A DNA stretch of 22,641 nucleotides from Jimgerdemannia flammicorona (Eukaryota > Mucoromycota > Endogonomycetes > Endogonales > Endogonaceae), in NCBI GenBank assembly GCA_003990745.1, contig RBNI01001396.1, forward strand, positions 1 to 22,641, given 5' to 3'. Below the pieces are notes generated by a model. It was not told where the DNA came from. It ran no database searches and worked only from the letters and a program-made list of their open reading frames with translations. Position numbers and translations under genes: made by a program. This document shows positions 1 through 9,617 of the stretch, in pieces; within the stretch, counting starts at the first letter, position 1, and each line of letters starts with the position of its first letter.

Positions 1-7
1 GGGGGGG
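1..7. other. G homopolymer at window start (probable contig edge)
   Basis: The window opens with seven G and closes with nine G at 22633-22641. An internal G run of similar kind is present at 9742-9774. Assemblies often stop at such runs, so I infer that both ends are contig ends rather than biological ends. The Argonaute gene at the far end is cut by this edge. Confidence 0.55.
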
Positions 8-1914
8 TTAGTCGACGTGGCATCGCATCCAGAGACTCGCAGTGCGAGATCATGTCGATCGGTTCAGAGGTCCTCTCGGCAACTGTATCCGCACATGCAA
101 TCAACAGGTTCTCGATTACGAACACAACGCCTGGAAAAATGGTTAACGAATGTTGCATTTCCAGAATGGGCTAAGCTCGGGGTATATATATACTTGAAAT
201 TAGTTAGCATAGTGCTCGGGATTTGAATTTGAAAAGGATGGCTAAGGTTGAAAAGACGAAGACATTGAGAACCTCGTGAATATAGTGAAGGATATAAATA
301 TCGCGTAATCCGCGTCCTACACATTTCGTTGGTTCTGTTCATGGCACGAGCCCTATTGTAAACGCCCTCAAACCTTGACCATTCTATGGAATCTAGATCG
401 TTCGGTGTGGGACGAAATCCAACAAACTGGAATCTCGGCTTTTAGATTGAAGCCTGCATCTAATCGATATGAATATTGCCGGTAGAAACTCAATCGCTAT
501 TGCGGCGCCCGACTCACGAGTCTCGCTTGCTCGATACCGCCGAAGGGGAAAATCACCGATACGTCATGGTTGTGGACAGTGGAGCGGAGATCGGGCAAGG
601 GGATCCGAAAAGCGAGACCCGAAATGCAGGAGCGTTGACGGATGTCCACCGCCGGCCGAACCCTTAGGGAGTGACATGTCAAGCAAGCTGGCAGCGTGAA
701 TCTCACGAGTCAAAAAGCGCCTCCGCATGGCAATCTACCATCCTCTGCTCGTTGATTCTTATCGATTGTCCTCAATTTCGCCATTTCCAACGCCGCCCAA
801 TGCCCATACATTTATTTTTAGATCCTGCAACCACGGAGTGTGGGCCTAGGAGCAAGGGGGGAGAGAAAATGCGAAAAAGTATTTTGCCAAGATAAGATTG
901 AATTGAAGTAAGATTAAAAATAGAAAAAAGGACAGCTTAGCTTTTCTTTTTATTCCAACAAATGATAATAATAGAGAGATTCATTGTTCGGAACGCAAGG
1001 TTTCCATTGAATAAAACTTTACGACGAGTCAATATATGTTGTCCAACACAACTGGAGTAAGAAATAAAAATGCGAAGCATCGCACTTTGCTTGGGGAGGA
1101 GGAGAAGGATGTGAACTTAGTGGGGAGATGGAGCGAGCAGGGGCTAGTCATGGAAACGACGCAGACATACTACGAATAAGCCGTTCGATAAACAGTTGAT
1201 TGTTCTGTGGCTGCTCGACATGCCTGTACTTTAATCGATTTGGCCCTTTTCTTCAAACGAGTACTCACTTCGCAAATGGCAAATAATTGTTCTGTGGCTG
1301 CTCGATATGCCTGTACTTTAATGGATTTGGCCCTTTTCTTCAAACGAGTATTCACTTCGCAAATGGCAAATAATTGTTCCGTGGCTGCTCGATATACCTG
1401 TACTTTAATAGATCAAAAGAGTATTATTCCCTTTGCAAAATGGTAAATATTTGCAGGTTGCTCGATATCACTACGCCTATGGTTTATTTTAGCAATCTAC
1501 GAGCCCAGCCTTCTCACAGGACGAAAGTACATTAAAACAATTGGGCGCCATTAAACTCGACACGCGCTAGTAATTATAATAATTGGCATTGACAAACAAA
1601 CATAATCAAATGGCGTACCGTGTAAGGGAAGATGTAATATCAACCAGGCCAACCGTGGAGGCGTGGAGGGATATCCCAAATTGAGCTAAAAAGTCTCCAA
1701 GCTCGCACTGGTAGGTATATTATGGCAATGGTCACCGACTTTATATGCACGGTAGGATGTATGTTCTCCTGGCACGTGTGATTGGGACCTTGTGTAGGAA
1801 TTTATGACATGCAGGGGCGGGACTGCTTTTCGGGTCTAGATCGAGCTACCGTTTTTTTGAGCCATTGAAGACCACAGCCCCTTACCCCTCTCCCTCCCAC
1901 CTCTTCACACTACC
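8..1914. other. Intergenic region without recognisable gene
   Basis: Only short, mutually overlapping reading frames occur here on both strands, and none resembles a protein family. The region holds the 87-bp tandem repeat at 1201-1470. From about 1880 to 1912 the plus strand is pyrimidine-rich (C and T), ending directly at the Smr start codon, and this probably belongs to the Smr promoter or 5' leader. Confidence 0.6.
1201..1470. repeat. 87-bp tandem repeat (minisatellite), about three copies
   Basis: The phrase TGTTCTGTGGCTGCTCGA starts at 1201 and recurs at 1288 and, as TGTTCCGTGGCTGCTCGA, at 1375. The period is exactly 87 bp. Copies 1 and 2 are nearly identical. Copy 3 loses about 15 bp of the pyrimidine-rich middle and diverges after its first 40 bases. 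A degenerate fourth start, TTGCAGGTTGCTCGATATC, follows near 1452. Because 87 is a multiple of three and the unit lacks stops in one frame on each strand, it creates spurious reading frames on both strands. Confidence 0.9.
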
Positions 1915-2689
1915 ATGGGCAACTCCGAATCCCGTCAATCGAAAAAGCACCATTCGAATCCTTCGGGCGACTGGCAGAAGCAGCATGTTGGCATCGTTAC
2001 GGACCTAGTCCAGCAGCAGGTCGAGAACCAACTACACCCGCAGCAGCACCACAACGGATCGCATAGTCCCTCCGAAGGTCCGGCGGGAGGGTCGCAGGAG
2101 GGGGGAGGAGGTGATTATCTAGAGTATACAAGGCTGAGGCAGTTGGCGCATCAGGAGGCTGAGGCGAGGGGGAGGTGCTATGATTCGAGCAAGGAGGCGT
2201 ATAGTCAGGGAAATGGGGCGAAAGGTGAGTAGGTGCTGGGTGACTGGCGATGTGGATTTGGATTTGAGAGAGATTAGATGAGCTGTGATACTACTCATTG
2301 ATGCCAATCCGTGTTTTGTTATAGCCAAACAGCTTTCAAACCAAGGTCACGAACACGACAGAAAAATGAAGCAGTACAATCAGCAGGCGGCGGATTACAT
2401 CTTCGAAAGTAAGTCCCAGATCTCCTTCATGACTCATTGCCGTTCATGTATATACCTCTCCCGACCGACCCCAACTAATCGAATATGTGTCATACATTTG
2501 GCCTCCTCCCATATATTTACAGTGAAGAATAGAAACCTCCCTCCGGACGAGATCGATTTGCACGGCTTGTTCGTACAGGAGGCACTGAAGAAAGCTGATC
2601 TTGTCATTGCCGGATGCATCCGCGACAAGCGGGACCACCTAACCATCATCGTTGGGAAGGGAAATCATTCCGTCAGTATGTATCCGCAG

Positions 2690-2732
<43 letters not shown>

Positions 2733-2958
2733 GCTTAGGAGCCGGGTTTTGCCTTCCGTCATCGGCTACCTCTCAACACTCCCTCCCTGGTTCCCATCCC
2801 TAGACCACGTCGCGAAGCTCAAACCGGCCATCCAGCAGCTCGTGGACAAGTACAACCTCCGCTGCTCGCCCGGCCGCAACCCGGGCTGCATCTACGTCGA
2901 GTTCGGCAAGGGCAAGGGTACCCTCGACTGGCTCGGCAGCAACTGCGTCATTTCGTAA
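1915..2958 (+). CDS. DUF1771-Smr domain protein, putatively N-myristoylated
   Basis: Four exons, 1915-2224, 2325-2408, 2523-2675 and 2804-2958, join in frame into 233 residues. All donors are GTRWGT-like (GTGAGT, GTAAGT, GTATGT). The start ACCATGGGC has an ideal context. Residues 1-6 are MGNSES, which fits the glycine-2/serine-6 N-myristoylation pattern. Residues 30-65 are Gln, His and Gly rich. Residues 69-130 form a charged helical DUF1771 region with LSNQGHEHDRKM and AADYIFE. The Smr domain follows, with DLHGL at 143-147 and GKGNHS at 176-181, the two signature motifs. Smr proteins of this build bind or cleave RNA, and some act in translation quality control. That role is family knowledge and not shown here. 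Membrane tethering through myristate is inference. The third intron contains 38 T in a row. Confidence 0.9.
2694..2731 (+). repeat. T38 homopolymer inside Smr intron 3
   Basis: Thirty-eight consecutive T lie within the 2676-2803 intron, about 70 nt before the 3' splice site. On the transcript this is a very long U tract. Its length is likely unstable between individuals or reads. Confidence 0.95.
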
Positions 2959-3892
2959 TGGGAAGATGCGATTTTTTTTTTTGGAGGAGGGGAGTGTTAG
3001 AGGTCCCTTTTCTTTTCTTTTTTATTCGTGTAGCTTCGGCTGCACCGTCACGTTGTATTGTAATTTCCGTCAGATACTACCCATCTATCTATTATCGCAA
3101 AATGAAAACCAAAAACAATAAAACAAGACAATGAACATGGTCAAACGATCGTGGCGCAGTGATGTTTGTGTGGTCCCGGTCCATGCCTTTACGCCCTGCG
3201 CGCGTGGTCGCCGTTACACCTACGCGCGTGGTCGTCGTTACGCCCGTGCGACGGGTTTATTATCTTATATATATACATTCGGCCTGACGAATGAAGGGCA
3301 GTGAAAACGACGCGCGGTGGTGAAGAGTAAAGGCAACGTACAATCTGTTTCTTTTGTCACACAAAACTTTTGCAAAGAGGAAGATGGAAAGCAAGGAGAG
3401 GACCAGCTGGATGTGGGATGATTAGCAAGAAGGTATATATGAGTAGAGAAAAAAATATTGTACAGGAAGAAGTAATTTACATTCAGCATGGAATTGAAGT
3501 GTGAGAACCAGAGCGAGAACGAGAGCGAAAACGTTGGAAAGAAAGAACCAGATATACATATGTGTAAAGAGCAGAGGGAAAAAATATATAATGTCATAAA
3601 ATACACGATTACGGTGGTGAGAAACAATTTGTTTTTGGTTGGCGCTGCCGAGATTAAAAGGTATAAAATCTGGCATTGTTCGTGGAGAGTGGTAAAGACC
3701 GCGTGCACACACTCACTTCTATCGTCATCCGCTGAAAAAAGACCAAAAAAAACACATGATGACTTTTGAAGCCACCGCCCACTCCTCCGGTCCTCCGATC
3801 CTCCGGTCCTCCCGGTCCCCCCGGTCCCCCGCTCCATCTCCACCGCAATTTGCGATCCGGCGCTTGCGACCCATTCCATACGTCGTTTTGTT
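2959..3892. other. Convergent intergenic region with polyadenylation signal and short GC-rich repeats
   Basis: This lies between the 3' ends of the Smr gene (+) and the hypothetical gene (-). A canonical AATAAA at 3117-3122, 159 nt after the Smr stop, probably directs its polyadenylation. A 24-bp imperfect direct repeat with core CGCGTGGTCG starts at 3201 and 3225. At 3781-3830 a degenerate octamer CCTCCGGT is repeated about six times. Frames on the minus strand here encode no recognisable domain and probably represent the 3' untranslated region of the minus-strand gene. Confidence 0.5.
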
Positions 3893-4582
3893 TCAATCCC
3901 TCCCCATTTTCCTAAAAATTTTTTTGATCCCGTTCCATCCACTCTCCTTTTTCTCGTCCGATCTCGATTCCGAGGCATCTGTCGCCGAGTCAGTGCGCTG
4001 GCGCTTGTCGGATTGTTGTGAGACTGATGATGATGGTAGTGGTGCGAAGAAGAGATGGTGATAGGAATTAAGGATTAGCGAAAAATATTTGAGTGGGAAG
4101 ATGCGCATTTGGCATTGAGCACAACAAACAAGAACTCCGTAATAATCAGTCATGGAACTCCCTACCACACATTACATCATCACAACATCCCCGCTCGCCT
4201 TTTCTCCTGTCTACCCCGAATCCCAACACACACTCAAAAACTATAACTTCCAATCCGAAAAAACAAAATAAACAAACTTACAAGACCATGGCCTCTTTTT
4301 TCTCACAATTTCCTCGTGACTCTCTGCGGTGATGAAGTATTTGACCTCGGGCTGCAGACGGAATCCGACGTGCCTCTTTCCGTGAGTAGGCCTCTGGGGA
4401 TGGTGGAGTTCGGCGACCTTCCCGTCCCAAATATTAATCGGGTCGTAGAAGTTGATGGTGGGCAGTCGCAGTACCTTGACGTTCACTTCCTGCCGGTCGT
4501 TCGTCTCGGCCAGTACCATGACGCCGTTCTCGAACCACATCTCCGTCGTCTTGCTCAGCTTTATCGCCGGTTTGGGCGGCAT
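3893..4582 (-). CDS. Small hypothetical protein, two exons
   Basis: Exon 1 (4582-4282) starts with MPPKPAIKLSKT and is open for 100 codons up to a perfect GTAAGT donor. Two 3' splice sites keep frame with the downstream frame that ends at 3893: CATCATCAG|TC (exon from 4023, intron 258 nt) and GGTAG|GG (exon from 4161, intron 120 nt). The C-terminus is basic and rich in Ser, Asp and Lys (SESRSDEKKESGWNGIKK). The stretch MWFENGVMVLAE at about 15-26 loosely recalls the first strand of fungal BTB/POZ domains, but the rest does not follow that fold convincingly, so I leave the function unassigned. The ATG at 4582 may not be the true start because a CACACAG upstream could be a splice acceptor. Confidence 0.4.
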
Positions 4583-5637
4583 GGCTGTGTGCGCGGAGTT
4601 GTGGGGGGGGGAGGAATGGGCCGGATGTCGGGTGGAGGGAAGGAGAGAGGGTAGGCTGGGTTCCAGTGTTGCGGCGGCGTAGGTTGGTGAGTTTGTGGTG
4701 GTGGGGGGTCACGGTAATTCAAAAAAAATGGAGCCTATGCTGTTTGGACAGGCATCTCTGATCAAATCTTGCCTCAGTAAACTGGGGTGCAAGGCGGAGT
4801 TGAAAAGCCGGCTGTGCAATCTGGGCGACCACCTGCTCACCGAATTTTTCTGGACATCATTGTGCCGCGAATTCCCAACCCTTGCACTTGCACTCGTACA
4901 ACTTAAGGAAAGCCACCATGTGCCACAATCGTCTCCGTACACTTCTGGACCCCTGAAGATCGCGATTAGAACAAGCCGCCCAAAGGTGTTTTGGTGCTAT
5001 TGGTGTTGCAGTATTTGCCTGAGACGGCTGGCCAGGTTGTGTGAGTGGTTTCGGTTCCATTCATTGGGGATCTCTCTGGCTAGATTTTGTGGACAAAACC
5101 GTTCCCCGGCTTTATTTCCCGGAATGGACTTTTCCACTGCCATAAATATGGCAACGGAGGGCCGCGTTGGGATGACTGCATGACGACATATTTTGATTGC
5201 CATGGAAGATGGTCAATAAAAATATCAAATATGGCAGAAGTGCCTCACTCATGATGTAGTTGCTATGTGTGTGTATGCAAACATTCCCTTTTTTACATCC
5301 CACGCTTATAACGTGTTGTTTCCGCTTGTACGCTTTCCTAGCAAACAACGCCAGTGGGCTCACAATCTCTTCCAGATTCCCGGTTTCCAAAATGTGTCCT
5401 TCACAATCTCCCAATGGAAATTGTCGCGACCACCCTCAACGCGTGGCACAACCTGCATCGACGCTGTTTGCCTTCGCTCGAACCGGTAACCCCACGTGGA
5501 ATGTGTGCTTCGTGACAATATGTATTTTTCGCGAGGCACGGACGGCCAGAAGAAACTCAGACCCTTCGCCAACAAAAAGGTTGAAAGCATGGAGCTTTAT
5601 ATTTAAAAAAAAAAAGGCTTTTGATCATTTGAGGCAG

Positions 5638-5701
5638 CCACTTTTAAAATGTCACCTCTGATGGCTTAGTATGACTCAAAAAACTAACTTTTTAAAAGTG
5701 G
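5638..5701. repeat. Perfect 12-bp inverted repeat
   Basis: CCACTTTTAAAA at 5638-5649 is the exact reverse complement of TTTTAAAAGTGG at 5690-5701, with a 40-nt loop between. The arms do not extend beyond 12 bp and I see no clear target-site duplication, so a mobile-element origin is only a possibility. It could form a hairpin. Confidence 0.55.
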
Positions 5702-5769
5702 TCACTTCAATTTATCTTTTTTTGGGAAAGAGGAAATGCAGTCGCTCAAGTCATGTGATGAGACATCAG

Positions 5770-5905
5770 AAGGCTCGGTGTCAAAAATGACTATATGTTA
5801 TAAATTTTTATATATTATAATAAAGTTGAAAATTATAGTAAGCTCTAATTCAAATAGTAAATATTAGTATAATAATAAATAATAAATAATAAAATTAGAT
5901 TTGCG
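5770..5905. other. A/T island
   Basis: Nearly all bases are A or T, with repeated TAATAAATAATAAAT. It directly abuts the 3' side of the CRN-like fragment (on the minus strand). It is the smallest of three such islands in the window (also 10920-11235 and 15300-15835). Confidence 0.7.
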
Positions 5906-5914
5906 AACTCGATA

Positions 5915-5983
5915 TCATTTTTCATCAGGAATGTTGACCTTCCAGAGCGTGAGCTGATCAGCATCAAGATCACAGAACGTCAT
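5915..5983 (-). pseudogene. Crinkler (CRN) N-terminal domain fragment
   Basis: The minus strand reads DLDADQLTLWKVNIPDEK followed by a TGA at 5917-5915. The core DADxLTLWKVxIP is the hallmark near the end of the ubiquitin-like N-terminal domain of Crinkler proteins, known from oomycetes, chytrids and arbuscular mycorrhizal fungi. The frame is open only 38 codons back to a TAG. The expected preceding part (a CLV motif, then a TVGxLKxxIK motif) was not found in any frame up to 6430, and the downstream part is replaced by A/T-rich sequence. It is therefore a decayed remnant, or one exon of a gene broken by the island. No CRN C-terminal domain is visible. Confidence 0.6.
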
Positions 5984-6248
5984 CCTCATGGAAGGGACAT
6001 ACAAATAAAAGATTTGGACGTTTTCGCACCCCTACCCGATCCTTGTTCCCGACCGCCAATGTGAGCATTACCACTTCGTAACTCCTGCCAAAATCGCAAT
6101 CGTAACCGAAAACCTCGTGTAAGCCTGCTTCTATTCCCACCACCCGTTTGCCCGTGTCGTGGACGTGTGCCCGCAAACAGCTTGCGTGATCTCTGTTTTC
6201 ATATGTGATGTCCATGGCGACAATGCAAGCAAACCACATATATATACG

Positions 6249-6263
6249 ACACACACACACACA
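6249..6263. repeat. (AC)n microsatellite
   Basis: About seven AC dinucleotides follow a TATATATA stretch at 6238-6246. No function is evident. Confidence 0.7.
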
Positions 6264-7320
6264 ACTCCCCTCTTCACATTCACTCGAACACTTGTGAGTA
6301 TTAAACACCTTCTCAGTTTTACTCTTTCTATTCGTGCACTTGCTGTGCTCACGCTATGAACCAGATCAGTGTATCCAACAATCAAGACCACGCTTTTCAC
6401 GAATATGGCCGAGTTTATTCTGGTAAGTCTTGTAATAACTTTTGACCTAAGATTCTAGCTTCTGGACCCATCTTTTGACCTGAAAGGATACGACAGGATG
6501 GGGGTGAAAATAAACAATCGTGGTTGAAGTAATATGCATGATTCTTGAGGCGGGATTAGATGGTGCGGTTTCGAATAGTTAAGGAAATAAATAGAAGCCT
6601 ACAATCATGGCGGCATCTTTCGGATATATTGGGTTGCAAACACGAGGTACATAAAAGGCATATCTAAAGAGAGCACAAAAAGCAACCGCATCGTTTGTAT
6701 TGATCTCGAGAAAACCAAGTCGCAAAAAAATTCCTCGTTCACTTACTTATCCAATGTAGGGTGATGCGCCGTAAATGCCGTGTGACCTACATAGAAATTG
6801 AAAAGAAAATAACGAATTACACCTCGCTCAACCTGTGCGCCCAATACCGATAGCAAATACTTCGACCACCCACAATATTACCCACACGTTTGCATTGTTA
6901 TCCTGCTTCTTGGCACTCTGCCAATATGCCATCATGTGACACGTTGCCGTGCATGGTTCCATACTTCGCCCTAGGCATCAAGGGGCTGATAAGCGATTGC
7001 CTTTCTGGGTGTCCCGCAGGTCATGAAGTCATTAGGACGAAAGAGAATTGGGTCTACTTTGGAGAGGTATCACGGGTTTGGAAAGTTCCGAAAACTTTGG
7101 GTCAAAACGAAGGGCTCTGCGACATAGTCGAAGAGCAAGGCAAACGCGTTCATGATGCTTGATTCTGTACAGTATCATGTGTGTCGATCCGTTTGTCACG
7201 TTGCTTGTCTATCCAGTTCAAAACTTAATCTTTTGGTCCCATACTCAACCACATACCGCCACTGAACAACATCGTAACTTGTCGTCCCATCCCCTAAAAC
7301 TCCCCCGGTTGCTCCGATCC

Positions 7321-8455
7321 TCACAAGTCCATGCCCCTCAAATGCCGCTTCTTGTGCTCCGCCGGTGTGGTATACTTGGTCATATCCTGCGCCCACATCC
7401 CCTTGCGTTCCCGTCTGGCGAGATAACAGTAGCATAAAAACGATCAGCAAAAAGCCGCTAATTTCGAACCATACCAACAGTCTCGCCAAAAATAACACGC
7501 CCCACAGAGCGCTCACCTCGCCATCTCCTCCGCCCTCTTCAGCTTCTCCAGGATCCCCCCATACTCAGCACCTTTGCCCGTATACACGGTCGCCAGCCCG
7601 GCCCGGAGCATCTCGAGCGAGACGTTACGCCGCGGGAAGGGAAAGGGGTATCGGCGGACAAAGGCCATGCCGACCTATGCAAGTTGGAGGGGTGAGGATG
7701 GGGTGCATTTCGGGCGTGGGAAGAAAAGAGGAAACAAACACAACAGGGTGGAACCGTTCCGTACCACGCGTTGGTACTGATCCCTGCTTAATAGCCGCAC
7801 GATGACATCCCTGTTTAGGACTTCCTTGGTCAACCAAGCCCTGGCTTCGATGGAGAAAGGCTGCGCAGGCATGCTGAAGCTGGCGCTCTGGTGTGTAAAG
7901 GGTGGTTTTTTGGAGGGAGATTTGAATTTAGGCTATGGGAAAGGCGTAAGGATACGTACCTCTGGGGCATCGACGCCGGCGATGCGAATGTTGATGGTTT
8001 TTTTCATGAGGACTGAAAGAATCAAATTGTGTAGGTCGGAAGAGTCTGGTGAGCTCTGAGAGACCCCTTAGTTTCTAAATCTCCGAAACAAAGGTTCCCA
8101 CAATCAACATATCCCACTCACCCCCCTTGAAGCTCTCCAACCTAGGCACCCTCGAGAACAATCTGGGCGTATGATAGATCCTAAAATTGTCGCTATCCCC
8201 GACGGCCACGACCCTTCCGCGTATCCGACTCCTTCGCTCGAATGCCGTGTGCGGGATGTGCTCCGCCGTCATGTACCGCCGGACAGATACTGTGCGGTAC
8301 AGTCCGTACACTGGAAAGCCCATCAGAACGGCCCCGCCTAGGAAAAAATAGGGAGAGCCGGTGACAGAGGCAGGGAGATAGGACGACAGGGCATCGATTG
8401 TGGAGCGGGCGATTCGAGCCAGGGTTTTGCGTGGGTCAGAGTCGGAGGTGGTCAT
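7321..8455 (-). CDS. LCL3: LCL3-type membrane-anchored endonuclease (staphylococcal nuclease fold)
   Basis: Five exons on the minus strand (8455-8122, 8012-7960, 7887-7765, 7674-7517, 7414-7321) join in phase to 253 residues, the usual LCL3 size. ATG at 8455 is the first in-frame ATG. Residues about 35-53 (YFFLGGAVLMGFPVYGLY) are the single N-terminal membrane span typical of LCL3. The SNase domain runs from about 75 to 240: VGDSDNFRI (Asp89, metal ligand), IRIAGVDAPE (Arg121, Asp126, Glu129), RDQYQRV (Arg169), then LEMLRAGLATVY and KGMW. These match the arginines, aspartates and glutamate of the SNase active site, so the enzyme looks competent. In yeast the protein is mitochondrial and its substrate is poorly known. 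It is transcribed in the same direction as the tRNA and UMP1 upstream but clearly as its own unit. Confidence 0.93.
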
Positions 8456-8834
8456 TGTGCCAAGGTAAGTGGGGTTTGTGTGGCTGGGTATTATAATGAA
8501 GGTTGCGTTCACGTGACGGGTGAAACAAGAAGTCAACGCGTTTGTATTTACAGAACTTCTTTTGGCTCCCTTCCTTGTTTTTTTGCTTCGTCCTCGAATT
8601 CCTCGATGTCGAAGCCGAACACGTCCTAGTCCGGCTCTCGCTGCCTGGTTGGTGTCCGTGCTAACCGGTAAGGTTTGCTGGGACACTTCTGTATTTACTG
8701 TTCAACAGTCAAATCGGGGGATAGACATTGAGAGGATCCTGCCAAGCTGCAGTATTGAGCGTTATTATGTACCCTCAGTATTCGATATTATTCTTAGTCA
8801 AAAAAGTTGAGGCAAGAAACAAAGGCGAAAATAC

Positions 8835-8840
8835 AAAAAA
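8835..8840 (-). terminator. RNA polymerase III terminator of tRNA-Ile
   Basis: Six A on the plus strand are six T on the tRNA strand, starting five bases after the tRNA 3' end, as expected for a Pol III stop. Confidence 0.75.
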
Positions 8841-8844
8841 TGAG

Positions 8845-8918
8845 TGCTCACAGCAGGGGTCGAACCTGCGACCTTGGCGTTATTAGCACCACGCTCTAAC
8901 CAACTGAGCTATGCGAGC
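8845..8918 (-). tRNA. tRNA-Ile, anticodon AAU
   Basis: The minus strand folds into a complete 74-nt cloverleaf. The acceptor pairs GCTCGCA with TGTGAGC, with discriminator A. The D arm is GCTC/GAGC around AGTTGGTTA. The anticodon arm is TGGTG, loop CTAATAA, CGCCA. The T arm is GCAGG TTCGACC CCTGC. The anticodon is AAT in DNA (A34, presumably edited to inosine), which reads isoleucine. No intron and no encoded CCA. Confidence 0.97.
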
Positions 8919-8992
8919 AACTTGATTAATGACGTCAGCCAATAATTTTGTTCAAATGGTAATGCCTGTAATCTTTGGCTTCTACAACAGTT

Positions 8993-9042
8993 TTATTATT
9001 ATTATGATTATTATTATTATTTTTTTTTAAAAAAAAAAACGG
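8993..9042. repeat. (TTA)n microsatellite with adjoining T/A runs
   Basis: TTATTATTATTATGATTATT repeats are followed by a run of T and then ten A. This is a simple-sequence tract in the 0.7 kb between the tRNA and UMP1, which otherwise holds only short frames (for example 9213-9566, +) without recognisable similarity. Confidence 0.7.
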
Positions 9043-9617
9043 TTGACACGGATCGTACAAAATAAGTAATTTTACGGTCGATATGATCCACCATCTCTAG
9101 TGAAAAGCGCTGTCTCTAAAATAAAAAAAAAAACGCGTTGAATAGTCACCAACGATCACCCGTGTGAATAGCCTAACCAATGTGAGACTAAAGATACACC
9201 AGCCTTCTCAGAATGACAACATTTTCAGCGTATTCTGGTCTTTTTGTCTTTCGTTTTCTTTTTCCGGTTCGAGAAGAGTTATATTTGGCTTTTACGAACT
9301 TAACCGCAGCGTGCAACTCGAATCTTCTGAAACCGCCCTGTTTGTCAGATGTAAACACCCCCATATTTCCTGCAAGTCACACATTCTTCTTCACTCCCCT
9401 GCCCTCCGTGAACACATCTGGCAAATTCAAAGACAAGAGGTATAGCTATTCACAGGAACGTCCAGTGACCATTCGCACGCGGCTTTACATGCCCAAAAAA
9501 AGAGGTGACAAACCTCTCAAATCTCCTCCACATCCCCACCTTCCCCGCTGTCACACACCTACGTGAAAAGCCTACAAATATTTTTCCAACACCTCGAAAT
9601 CACCTCTCCTCGTGCGT

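Larger units (their letters stand above)
4583..7320. other. Gene-poor region (2.7 kb)
   Basis: No complete gene is recognisable. The longest frame, 4728-5183 (+, 151 codons, from ATG), matches no family and overlaps several minus-strand frames. Contents I can support are an inverted repeat at 5638-5701, an A/T island at 5770-5905, a CRN-like coding fragment at 5915-5983, an (AC)n run at 6249-6263 next to a TATATATA stretch, and short frames at 6890-7162 without similarity. Base composition shifts from GC-balanced to A/T-rich around 5580. Confidence 0.5.

Noticed and set aside
2285..2803. Open frame on the plus strand including a run of phenylalanines
   Set aside because: It reads through two Smr introns and translates the T38 tract. 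The spliced Smr model explains the sequence better.
3265..3978. 237-codon minus-strand frame
   Set aside because: Its N-terminal part overlaps exon 2 of the small hypothetical gene in another frame. The rest is low-complexity basic or hydrophobic sequence without family resemblance.
4728..5183. 151-codon plus-strand frame from ATG
   Set aside because: No recognisable domain, unusual Cys/Trp/Arg-rich composition, overlapping frames on the other strand and no promoter or splice support. Chance openness is more likely.
6357..6421. Short plus-strand exon candidate: ATG, about 22 codons, then GTAAGT donor
   Set aside because: No downstream exon with matching phase and no similarity. A lone GTAAGT is not enough.
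8456..8686. N-terminal extension of LCL3 rich in arginine
   Set aside because: The frame is open upstream, but it contains no ATG before 8455 and the family begins near the chosen start.
9213..9566. 117-codon plus-strand frame downstream of UMP1
   Set aside because: A second overlapping plus frame is equally open and neither shows a domain. Probably UMP1 3' flanking DNA on the opposite strand.
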